Notes under the pieces: model-generated | What the model was told of the DNA's origin: nothing | Seen by the model: only the letters and a program-made list of their open reading frames with translations | The model's database searches: none | Program-made: the position numbers and the translations under genes | Shown here: positions 1 through 6,301 of the stretch, one piece after another | Layout of the letters: each line of letters opens with the position of its first letter | Position numbering within the stretch: the first letter of the stretch is position 1 | From: Patescibacteria group bacterium | GTDB lineage: Bacteria > Patescibacteriota > Saccharimonadia > Saccharimonadales > CAIOMD01 | DNA length: 11,324 nucleotides | NCBI GenBank assembly: GCA_025453305.1 | Contig: JALOQO010000011.1 | Coordinates: 1 to 11,324, forward strand | Direction: 5' to 3'

Positions 1-748
1 GGTTTTCGATCTCTCCTAACTCGATACGAAATCCCCGAAGCTGCACCTGTTGATCTGCTCTTTCCACGTAAATCATTTCTCCATCCAGGTTCATTCGGAT
101 TAAATCGCCAGAGCGATATAACCGCTCACCTTTTTTATAAGGATGTTCCATGAAACGTTGTGCTGTTAATTCCGGCCTATTTAAATACCCCCGGGCCACC
201 CCTTCACCACCGACATACAATTCACCCGGCGTTCCCAAAGGAGTTAATGTTTGGTACTGATCCATAATATAGGTGCTCAATGTAGGAATCGGTTTACCAA
301 TATTACTGATATCACTTTCAATCTCACGTTCACCGATCTCTTTATAGGTTACATGCACACAGGTTTCGGTGATACCAAACATGTTAATTAGTTTTATATC
401 CGGGTATTTCTGACGCCATGCTTTTAATCTAGCGGGTTTTAATGCCTCACCGCCAAAAATTACATACCTGGCACTTAAATTCTTGCTATTGATTTTCAAT
501 ATTTCATCAAGCAAGTTATAAAAAGCTGAGGGCGTTTGATTTAGTATGGTTATTTTTTGATCAAGCAATACATTTAAAAATTGTTGGGGATCACGGGCCG
601 TCATTTTGGGAATTATGACTAACCGCCCACCATAGAGCAATGCCCCATACATTTCCCATACGGAAAAATCAAAACTATAAGAATGAAAAAAACTCCAGGC
701 ATCTTGATCATTAAAATCAAATTGAAATCCATGTGAGAAAATAAATAA
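1..748 (-). CDS. NRPS adenylation domain, internal fragment (predicted L-threonine-activating)
   Basis: The minus strand is open without a stop across the whole stretch and encodes about 245 residues of an AMP-forming adenylation domain of a nonribosomal peptide synthetase. The core motifs come in the right order: A4 FHSYSFDFSVWE near 665-700, A5 NMFGITETCVHVTY near 345-385, A6 GELYVGGEGVARGYLNRPE near 180-235, A7 YRSGDL near 105-122, and A8 RGFRIELGEIE near 5-37. The family activates an amino acid as its aminoacyl-AMP and loads it on a carrier protein. The specificity-pocket residues that I can place read D-F-W-N-I-G-M-V, which matches the published threonine code. Both ends are missing: the A1-A3 part would lie past about 750, where rplD sequence starts, and the rest runs off the window's left edge. 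Base composition looks less AT-rich than the rest. It is almost certainly from another organism, a Bacillota-like NRPS producer by motif style (inference). Confidence 0.9.
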
Positions 749-1166
749 AAAGCTGGTTATCACATTTAACAACAAAATCATCTATAACATATACAGGTTT
801 GTTGATAGTGGCTAGTGATAACGCTTGTTTTAGGGCTACCTTTTTAGCGCTGGCATTTATCTTTTTGGAATAGTTTTCGTTGCCACTTGGGCCAAAAGTG
901 ATACCACCGCCACGCCAGATAGGATTACGGATAGATCCCGTTCGGGCCCTACCAGTACCTTTTTGGCGCCATGGTTTTTTACCGCCGCCGCTTACTTCTC
1001 CTCTTTTTAGGGTTTTTGCAAGACTTAAACGGCCGTTTGCCTGATGCGCAACATAGGCTTGCTTTAATAATTCGTGATTACTAACCTCTACTGCAAATAT
1101 ATCTTTGGGGAGCTTAATAGCCGTAGTAGCCTTTACGCCACTAGCCGAATAGGTAGAAACTGCCAT
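717..1166 (-). CDS. rplD: 50S ribosomal protein L4, 3' truncated
   Basis: This gene encodes ribosomal protein L4 (uL4), which binds 23S rRNA and lines the exit tunnel. The conserved core is clear: the tunnel loop GGGKKPWRQKGTGRARTGSIRNP-type segment at residues 61-84, then GGG-x-FGP at about 87-93 and the helix KKVALKQALS. L4 is usually about 200-220 residues. Here identity ends near residue 134, and the last about 15 residues (from CDNQ onward) are read out of frame in unrelated NRPS DNA. The ATG overlaps the rplC stop by one base (TAATG), with an AAAGGAG ribosome binding site inside the end of rplC, so translation is coupled. L4 is essential, so a real cell would need an intact copy; the break is most likely an assembly artefact rather than a pseudogene. 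Confidence 0.93.
   Translation of the reverse strand: MAVSTYSASGVKATTAIKLPKDIFAVEVSNHELLKQAYVAHQANGRLSLAKTLKRGEVSGGGKKPWRQKGTGRARTGSIRNPIWRGGGITFGPSGNENYSKKINASAKKVALKQALSLATINKPVYVIDDFVVKCDNQLFIYFLTWISI
740..766. other. Chimeric junction between NRPS fragment and rplD
   Basis: Reading the minus strand, L4-like sequence holds up to about residue 134 (VIDDFVVK, codon ending near 765). It then gives way to residues with no L4 character and a stop at 717. In another frame, recognisable adenylation-domain sequence (FQFDFNDQDAW) begins near 730 and may extend to about 748. The switch therefore lies in this roughly 25 bp A/T-rich stretch. No inverted repeat, target-site duplication or integrase is visible here. 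An assembly chimera or library chimera explains it best. Confidence 0.75.
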
Positions 1167-1777
1167 TATTTAACTCCTTTCAAGACAACAATGCCTTTTC
1201 TGGGGCCGGGAATGGCTCCGTAAACGCCAATAACACTGTGTTCGGCGTCTACCAATGCAACCTGCAAGTTCTTAACCGTAACTTGTTCGTGCCCCATTTG
1301 GCCGGCCATCTTTTTGCCCTTAAAGATCTTTTGTGGATACATTGATCCAATAGAGCCAGGCCTACGATAGCTTTGACCACCGTGAGTTTTACGGCCTCTT
1401 TTAAAATTATGTCTTTTAATGGTGCCGGCAAAACCTTTACCCTTGCTTGTGCCGGTAACATTTACCATATCGCCAACCGCAAATGTATCTGCAGTTAGCT
1501 GTGTGCCTATAGCTAGCTCGTCTTTGATTTCGTCTACACGAAATTCGCGAACCACCTTAGGAGTGACGCCCGATTTTTTAAAATGACCGGCTTGGGCTTT
1601 GCCGATCTTCTTGGCTTGCTCAAAGCCAAGCTGAACTGCGGTATAACCATCGGTTTCTGCAGTTTTGACCTGTGTCACTACACAGGGACTAGCGGAAAGC
1701 AGTGTGACAGGTTTTAATGCACCAGAATCTGTAATGATACTAGTCATTCCAACCTTTCGCGTGATGAGTGCTTTCAT
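1166..1777 (-). CDS. rplC: 50S ribosomal protein L3
   Basis: The 203-residue product is uL3, an early assembly protein of the large subunit that reaches towards the peptidyl transferase centre. Diagnostic segments are the N-terminal KVGMTSI, GTSKGKGFAGTIKRHNF at about 109-125, GGQSYRRPGSIG at about 134-145 and the C-terminal VYGAIPGPRKGIVVLKG. The length is normal for the family. The start is fixed by an AAGGAG site 4-5 nt upstream. rplD follows with a one-base overlap, as in the classical S10 operon. Unusually, rpsJ, which normally sits just upstream, is about 7.6 kb away, so rplC has to be driven from its own promoter region (1778-1962) or from read-through. Confidence 0.97.
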   Translation of the reverse strand: MKALITRKVGMTSIITDSGALKPVTLLSASPCVVTQVKTAETDGYTAVQLGFEQAKKIGKAQAGHFKKSGVTPKVVREFRVDEIKDELAIGTQLTADTFAVGDMVNVTGTSKGKGFAGTIKRHNFKRGRKTHGGQSYRRPGSIGSMYPQKIFKGKKMAGQMGHEQVTVKNLQVALVDAEHSVIGVYGAIPGPRKGIVVLKGVK

Positions 1778-1807
1778 AGTACTCCTTATTGTTAGCGCTC
1801 TGCCTCT

Positions 1808-1813
1808 GTTATA
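1808..1813 (-). promoter_or_regulatory. Candidate -10 box for rplC-rplD
   Basis: On the minus strand this reads TATAAC, about 30 nt before the rplC ATG. That leaves room for a leader carrying the AAGGAG site. I see no convincing -35. It would be the nearest promoter for the detached rplC-rplD unit. Confidence 0.4.
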
Positions 1814-1849
1814 ATTAGCTTAACTAGGGCACAAAAATGCTTGGCTGTA

Positions 1850-1885
1850 TGGCAGTTTTGGGGTAATTTATTGCCCAACTTGCCA
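1850..1885. repeat. Imperfect 36-nt inverted repeat upstream of rplC
   Basis: Outer arms TGGCA (1850-1854) and TGCCA (1881-1885) enclose an inner pair, GGGTAA (1861-1866) and TTGCCC (1871-1876), with a TTTA loop. Two flanking T-A pairs (1858-1859 with 1877-1878) can also form if one G is bulged. There is no T-tract on either side, so it does not look like a simple terminator. It sits in the 185 bp gap between the gene ending at 1963 and rplC. If the rplC transcript starts upstream of it, it would be an RNA leader structure; if not, it could be a protein-binding site. Confidence 0.4.
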
Positions 1886-1920
1886 ACTCACCAAGGAGCA
1901 GTTTTGATATACCAATAAAT

Positions 1921-1943
1921 CTTATCAGAAACGAACAGATAAG
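1921..1943 (-). terminator. Likely terminator hairpin after the HEPN-like gene
   Basis: CTTATC (1921-1926) pairs perfectly with GATAAG (1938-1943) across an 11-nt loop. Read on the minus strand it lies about 20 nt after the stop at 1963 and is followed by ATTTATT. The stem is short (6 bp) and the U-run is broken, so this is a modest call. Confidence 0.4.
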
Positions 1944-1962
1944 TCAAAGAGTTTTTTTATAA

Positions 1963-2772
1963 TTAGGCGGGGTCAAAACCAAAAGGACTTTTAGAGCGAT
2001 GATCTGAATGACTTACACCATTTCTCACATCTCTATGTCCATCCAAATGAACCTCTCCGAGACCTTCTAGGTATATAAACCTGGCTTTTTCTGCTAATAA
2101 TTCGTAGATAATGACTCCCAGGGTGTCGTCATCTACTTCTTGACCAATCAGGTATCTCAATATTAGTTTAAACTCTTTAAAATGAATTATATAAGTATCA
2201 ATTACTTCTTTTGTTTCACTCGACTTATCGGCTGATTTACTTTTGGTATTTCTTGCGAATAACGATAATTCACCGGAATAACTATATAACTTATGCAGTT
2301 TTGTAATAAACATTTCTAGTAATTGATAAAGCCTCTCCAGATATTGATTATTATTAGTACCAACTGCTTCTTTAGCTGTTTCTCTCGATTCATCGGTAGG
2401 ATTAATCTTGGTAGTTTTTATTTTTATAGGTGAGTCATTGGGATTTTCATATTCTATATGCAGATATTCAATAATTGCTTCTAGCAGTAGATAAAACCTT
2501 TCCAGATTAGGATAACGATCTAAGCCGTCTTCTCCCCTAACACAAAACGATAACTTTTCTAAGTCTAAAATATCGAAATCAAACAATTTTCTAAAAATAT
2601 TTGAAATCTCTTCGGATTTAACACCTTCGGGTTTAGTGTACGGATGGTGTGGTTCATGTATTTTGCTATATAAAATAGTGGCAATATTTCCTAGGCTCGC
2701 TATAGTTGCCGGTGTGAATTGCCAACTCTCAATTCCTGTTCGAGGTTCACCATCGGTAGGTTTTTTACTCAT
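1963..2772 (-). CDS. Unknown helical protein with C-terminal HEPN-like RNxxxH motif
   Basis: I do not recognise the family. The 269-residue product, starting at the ATG MSKKPTDG, has no signal peptide or membrane segment and looks mostly helical, acidic and basic by turns. Two similar helical segments occur at residues 90-108 (LERFYLLLEAIIEYLH) and 145-163 (LERLYQLLEMFITKLH), 55 residues apart, with about 11 of 19 positions identical. The resemblance extends to the DNA. A charged linker (about 166-190) leads to a C-terminal region, 190-269, ending DVRNGVSHSDH with R250 and H255. This is the R-N-x3-H arrangement seen in HEPN-fold ribonucleases and in many non-catalytic HEPN proteins. Only 14 residues follow the His, shorter than a usual last HEPN helix, so the assignment is tentative. 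It is a lone gene between pyrG and rplC with its own terminator-like hairpin; no nucleotidyltransferase (MNT) partner is adjacent. An upstream GTG (2826) is in frame, but its extension looks non-coding. Confidence 0.75.
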   Translation of the reverse strand: MSKKPTDGEPRTGIESWQFTPATIASLGNIATILYSKIHEPHHPYTKPEGVKSEEISNIFRKLFDFDILDLEKLSFCVRGEDGLDRYPNLERFYLLLEAIIEYLHIEYENPNDSPIKIKTTKINPTDESRETAKEAVGTNNNQYLERLYQLLEMFITKLHKLYSYSGELSLFARNTKSKSADKSSETKEVIDTYIIHFKEFKLILRYLIGQEVDDDTLGVIIYELLAEKARFIYLEGLGEVHLDGHRDVRNGVSHSDHRSKSPFGFDPA

Positions 2773-2882
2773 TATTTTATAATCACTTTCAAAAACAATA
2801 TTAACACACCCTATGGCTATGTACACCTTAGGTATTTTGAACTAGTTATATACTTCACCAAATCCAAATAGTTTCCCATAAA

Positions 2883-4469
2883 CTACCGTGCTGCTTTAAT
2901 TAGACCATCGAATAGGGGATGGGGGCGGAGTGGGCGGCTGGTAAATTCTGGATGAAACTGGCTGGCAATAAAATATTTATGTTTAGGGGCTTCTATAATT
3001 TCGGTTAAACCGGTGTCTGGGTTTTTACCCGATACTGTTAGACCAACCGATTCAATGTCTTTTAAGTATTTTGGATTAAATTCGTAACGATGCCTGTGTC
3101 TTTCGTAAATTGTAGTTGATTTGTACAGTTTATGAGCAAGTGAATTCTTGATAATATTACATTGATAATTACCTAATCGCATAGTACCACCCAAGCCGCT
3201 AATTGTTTTTTGAGATTCCATTAGATCTATCACCGGATTGTCTGTTTTTGGATTAAATTCGGTAGAATTAGCATCTTTTTTACCACTTAAACGAACCGCT
3301 CCAATACAGGCAACCTGCATACCAAGGCAAAGGCCTAAATAAGGTAAATTGTTTTTTAGGGCATATTGCGAGGCAATTATTTTGCCTTCAACACCCCTAG
3401 ATCCAAAACCACCCGGCACAACCATCGCCTGAACACCCATAACATGGCTACCAATATTCTTATTATTTAACTTTTCTGCATCAATCCACTTTATTTTTAG
3501 TTGTTTACCATTGTTCCAGGCTGCACTTTTTAAGGCCTCTACAACACTGGCATATGTATCGGTATGATCTAAATACTTAGCGACTACACCTACTGTAACA
3601 ATTGGCGAATCTTTCTTTTTGATTTGATCAACCAACTTAGACCAACCCCTAATATTACTAGGCTTATTTTTAATACCAAGTTGTTTACAAACTGTATCGG
3701 CCACTCCTTGCTTTTCTAATATCAAAGGTACTTCATAAACCGTATCAACTGTAGGCATAGCAATAACTCTATCTAGTGAAATGTCACTAAATAAGCTTAG
3801 CTTCTTTATCACACCGCTCGGCACACTAACATCAGCCCTTGCAATTAGAATATCGCACCTGATACCCGCTTCTCGCAAATCTCTAACTGCATTTTGTGCG
3901 GGCTTGCTTTTTACCTCTTGGCTGGCGCTTATAAAAGGCAAGTAAACAACATGCATATAAAGGCAGTTTTCTGGACCAACTCTTGTATGCATTTGCCTTA
4001 TAGCTTCTATAAAAGCCGTGCTTTCGTAATCCCCGACAGTACCGCCAACCTCTACAATATGAACATCGTATCCATCGGCCGCAGATATGATTGCCTCTTG
4101 CATTGCATTGGTTACATGGGGAATAATCTGAACTGTTTTACCTAAATATTTACCATCTCGTTCGTCTTCTATTACCTGGCGGTATATCCGGCCACTCATA
4201 GTTGAGCTTTTTTGAGTTAAATTGCTGTCTAAAAATCTTTCGTAATGACCTAAGTCTAAATCAGTTTCCGCACCGTCTTGAGTTACAAAAACTTCGCCAT
4301 GTTCGGCCGGGTTTAAGGTACCTGAATCTACATTAAAATATGGGTCACATTTTTGGATGTTTACCTTTAAGCCCTTACTTTTTAAAACGGTGGCTAAACT
4401 GGCAGCCGTAACCCCCTTACCAACTCCACTAAGTACACCACCCGTAACAAATATGTATTTAGTCTGCAT
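2883..4469 (-). CDS. pyrG: CTP synthase
   Basis: This cytosolic enzyme makes CTP from UTP, ATP and glutamine. The 528 residues match the usual 530-545. The N-terminal synthase domain carries the P-loop GGVLSGVGKG (10-19), the CDPYFNVDSGTLNPAEHGEVFVT-type UTP/Mg segment (41-63) and VEVGGTVGD (139-147). The C-terminal class I glutamine amidotransferase domain has the oxyanion region PGGFGSRG (352-359), the nucleophile Cys381 in GLCLGMQ, and the His506/Glu508 pair in FHPEF. All catalytic residues are present, so both ammonia- and glutamine-dependent activity are expected. The start agrees with the universal KYIFVTGG N-terminus and has a GGAG-type site about 12 nt upstream. It stands as its own unit between unrelated genes. 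Confidence 0.98.
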   Translation of the reverse strand: MQTKYIFVTGGVLSGVGKGVTAASLATVLKSKGLKVNIQKCDPYFNVDSGTLNPAEHGEVFVTQDGAETDLDLGHYERFLDSNLTQKSSTMSGRIYRQVIEDERDGKYLGKTVQIIPHVTNAMQEAIISAADGYDVHIVEVGGTVGDYESTAFIEAIRQMHTRVGPENCLYMHVVYLPFISASQEVKSKPAQNAVRDLREAGIRCDILIARADVSVPSGVIKKLSLFSDISLDRVIAMPTVDTVYEVPLILEKQGVADTVCKQLGIKNKPSNIRGWSKLVDQIKKKDSPIVTVGVVAKYLDHTDTYASVVEALKSAAWNNGKQLKIKWIDAEKLNNKNIGSHVMGVQAMVVPGGFGSRGVEGKIIASQYALKNNLPYLGLCLGMQVACIGAVRLSGKKDANSTEFNPKTDNPVIDLMESQKTISGLGGTMRLGNYQCNIIKNSLAHKLYKSTTIYERHRHRYEFNPKYLKDIESVGLTVSGKNPDTGLTEIIEAPKHKYFIASQFHPEFTSRPLRPHPLFDGLIKAAR

Positions 4470-4530
4470 AAAAATAGATAACTCCTTTTTAACTCCACTT
4501 TTTATTACTTTTTTGCTAGGGTTTTCTTTT

Positions 4531-4558
4531 ATTATGAACGACTATTACTAAAAATCAA
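4531..4558 (-). promoter_or_regulatory. Candidate pyrG promoter
   Basis: On the minus strand TTGATT (4553-4558) and CATAAT (4531-4536) are separated by 16 nt. They stand about 60 nt before the pyrG start, directly after the stop of the gene at 4562-4825. Both boxes deviate from consensus by one or two bases. Confidence 0.4.
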
Positions 4559-4561
4559 TAA

Positions 4562-4825
4562 CTATCCGACATTAAGAACAAATCCGATTGGTAAATAAAA
4601 GCTTAGAATTGTTGCAAAAAGTAAAACAGCAATTTCAATTTTACGATCAATTTTAAAATGATCATGACTAGCAAATGCTAAACCTACCGCCAGGCCGATT
4701 GGTATAGGAATACCGTTTTCGCCACCTACCTGTAACCATAAACAGCCAAGAATAAAATATAATACTATTTTTAAAAAATATACACCATCTGGTTCGTTAT
4801 TTAGGTTATTTTTTGGTTTTACCAT
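4562..4825 (-). CDS. Small integral membrane protein of unknown function
   Basis: The 87-residue product is not a family I recognise. A short polar N-terminus (MVKPKNNLNNEPD) precedes a hydrophobic helix at about 15-32 (VYFLKIVLYFILGCLWLQV). A glycine/proline-rich turn, GGENGIPIPIG, is followed by a second short hydrophobic run (LAVGLAFAS) and, after the charged HDHFKIDRKIE loop, a final helix at about 65-83. Two to three membrane spans are likely. The gene starts 33 bp after the bactofilin-like gene and precedes pyrG. A TAAAAT box ends only 9 nt before its ATG and no Shine-Dalgarno is visible, so it may be expressed from an almost leaderless mRNA. Confidence 0.75.
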   Translation of the reverse strand: MVKPKNNLNNEPDGVYFLKIVLYFILGCLWLQVGGENGIPIPIGLAVGLAFASHDHFKIDRKIEIAVLLFATILSFYLPIGFVLNVG

Positions 4826-4857
4826 TATGAATGTATTTTAACATAAACAATTATAAA

Positions 4858-5982
4858 TCATTTCTGATTTTTATATTGACTATTGGCATCTTTGTATCTG
4901 TCAAATAAAAGCCTGATGATCAGACCATATCCCAACACCACCACTAAGATAAGTGTAAAAGCGTTTATAAAAGGTATAGAAAACATTATTAGCAGTAGAA
5001 CTGATCCGGCTAACGCCCGGATAGGATGTGATCTGTGTGGGAATATTAAATTGCCAATAGAATGTGCCACAAATGGGAAACACAATAAAAATAGAATACC
5101 ACTAAACAGTATCATGACTATCGCCATAGGTATACCGATTATACTCAAACTTAAAAGCGTAACTATTAATGGGCTCAACGAAATATAAACTAATCCTGTT
5201 AGTAATGTGGTGCCCAACTTGTTTGCTGTGTAATCAGCGCAATCTTGCAGCGATTTTGGAAACATTACAGACAACAATAGAGCGGCAAGCATTAATGTTA
5301 GAAAGAAAATTATATATAGTAATGGGATTAAAATTACGCTACTGGCAACAATCCAAGACAATAATGATTCTGGGTTTGTGCTAATATTATTTAGGTCTGA
5401 ATTATTACTATTTCTGTTAGTTCCAAAAACTTCTACATTGCCACCAATTGTTGAGTTACTGGTTATGTTTAAGTTTCCATAATAGGCAACTAAATCACGG
5501 TTTATATCACCATTAATAATAATGTCACCGCCCCTCGCGACTACATCCCTACCAACAGCACCATTGATAATTAAATTTGCTCCAAGCAATACTGAGTCTA
5601 CACCTACGGTGCCATTTATATTTAAACTAAACCTATTGGCAATAGCAGATATATTATTTGATACATCGCCATCAATAATTAAATCATTAGCAAAAACTCT
5701 GACATCACCATTAACCCTCCCGGTTATATTAATTTTATTAGCAGCACATATTATATCGCCCTCGACTATACCGACAATACTAACCGAATTACCTAGACAA
5801 TATAAGTCACCTTTAATAAGATCATTTATAACGATATTTTCTTGGAACTTAAAAACAGTTTTATCTATTACTTTGGGATTTTGGGTGTTTAGCTCTTGAT
5901 TTGATTGTGCTACGCTAACACCACTAATAAATATTGCAGCGGATACAAAAATAGTTATGGTCAGTATAGTCTTTATGCGCAT
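4858..5982 (-). CDS. Bactofilin-like polymer-forming protein with signal peptide and membrane domain
   Basis: The 374-residue product begins with a signal sequence (about 1-25, ending SGVSVAQS). Residues about 45-190 form short repeating strands with the G-D/V-V/I pattern of right-handed beta-helix polymer-forming (bactofilin/DUF583-like) domains, for example KGDLYCLGNSVSIVG, EGDIICAANKINITG, NGDVRVFANDLIIDG and GRDVVARGGDIIING. An Asn/Ser-rich linker (188-205) leads to a hydrophobic C-terminal half with about five to six spans (roughly 208-240, 258-303, 322-358) and a basic tail. Extracytoplasmic polymer-forming domains joined to a membrane domain are known in many bacteria, but their function is poorly defined; a role in envelope architecture is inferred. 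The start is supported by an AAGGGG site about 7 nt upstream. It has a promoter of its own in the 49 bp gap after the upstream gene. Confidence 0.85.
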   Translation of the reverse strand: MRIKTILTITIFVSAAIFISGVSVAQSNQELNTQNPKVIDKTVFKFQENIVINDLIKGDLYCLGNSVSIVGIVEGDIICAANKINITGRVNGDVRVFANDLIIDGDVSNNISAIANRFSLNINGTVGVDSVLLGANLIINGAVGRDVVARGGDIIINGDINRDLVAYYGNLNITSNSTIGGNVEVFGTNRNSNNSDLNNISTNPESLLSWIVASSVILIPLLYIIFFLTLMLAALLLSVMFPKSLQDCADYTANKLGTTLLTGLVYISLSPLIVTLLSLSIIGIPMAIVMILFSGILFLLCFPFVAHSIGNLIFPHRSHPIRALAGSVLLLIMFSIPFINAFTLILVVVLGYGLIIRLLFDRYKDANSQYKNQK

Positions 5983-5995
5983 ATCTAACCCCTTA

Positions 5996-6010
5996 TATAC
6001 TTTAAGTATA
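5996..6010 (-). promoter_or_regulatory. Promoter/palindrome upstream of the bactofilin-like gene
   Basis: TATACTTTAAGTATA is a perfect 7-bp inverted repeat around one base. Its minus-strand left arm, TATACT, is a good -10 box, about 22 nt from the ATG and ahead of the AAGGGG ribosome binding site. The palindrome may be an operator overlapping the promoter, or a by-product of AT-rich sequence. Confidence 0.45.
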
Positions 6011-6031
6011 CTCTATTTGTATAAGTGGTTA

Positions 6032-6301
6032 CTATAATATTAATCGTAGACAAAATGCCATAATTGCTATACAAAACAATAAACCTATGATTTTAAGATA
6101 AATATTACTTCCTTTGCTCATTGCATACCACGACCACCACAGCAAACCCCCGCCTGAAACCAACCTAATAATCGATTGCCAAAATGGATTTAGTAAAAAG
6201 CTTATGCATATTAAAAAAATAGATGTAAATAGTAAAAAATTAAGTTTGCTAAATATTTGATTTTGTAGATTCAATCGATCTTGCTGCTTAACTTTGTTCA
6301 T
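6032..6301 (-). CDS. Small three-helix membrane protein, translationally coupled to gdhA
   Basis: The family is unknown to me. The 89 residues start with a polar, basic segment (MNKVKQQDRLNLQNQ) that is probably cytoplasmic. Three hydrophobic helices follow at about 21-38 (LNFLLFTSIFLICISFLL), 43-60 (SIIRLVSGGGLLWWSWYAM) and 67-88 (YLKIIGLLFCIAIMAFCLRLIL). The ATG overlaps the gdhA TGA by four bases (ATGA at 6298-6301). The two genes are thus one transcript and probably translationally coupled. The coupling suggests a shared expression need, but nothing in the sequence links it to glutamate metabolism. Confidence 0.75.
   Translation of the reverse strand: MNKVKQQDRLNLQNQIFSKLNFLLFTSIFLICISFLLNPFWQSIIRLVSGGGLLWWSWYAMSKGSNIYLKIIGLLFCIAIMAFCLRLIL

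Noticed and set aside
717..780. A genuine mobile-element insertion or fusion of NRPS into rplD
   Set aside because: There is no target duplication, inverted repeat or recombinase, both genes are broken internally, and L4 is essential. Chimeric assembly is simpler.
2773..2826. GTG start adding 18 residues to the HEPN-like protein
   Set aside because: The extra residues (MYIAIGCVNIVFESDYKI) look like translated promoter DNA and include the TATAAAAT region. The ATG of MSKKPTDG is the better start, although no clear Shine-Dalgarno supports either.
3894..4145. Open frame antisense to pyrG (and similar ones antisense to the bactofilin-like gene, gdhA, rplC and rpsJ)
   Set aside because: These lie opposite well-identified genes, have no ribosome binding site, and their sequences show no protein-like pattern.
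6298..6301. UGA recoded to glycine as in Gracilibacteria/Absconditabacteria
   Set aside because: UGA ends gdhA and the bactofilin-like gene exactly where the proteins should stop, and no in-frame UGA interrupts conserved domains.
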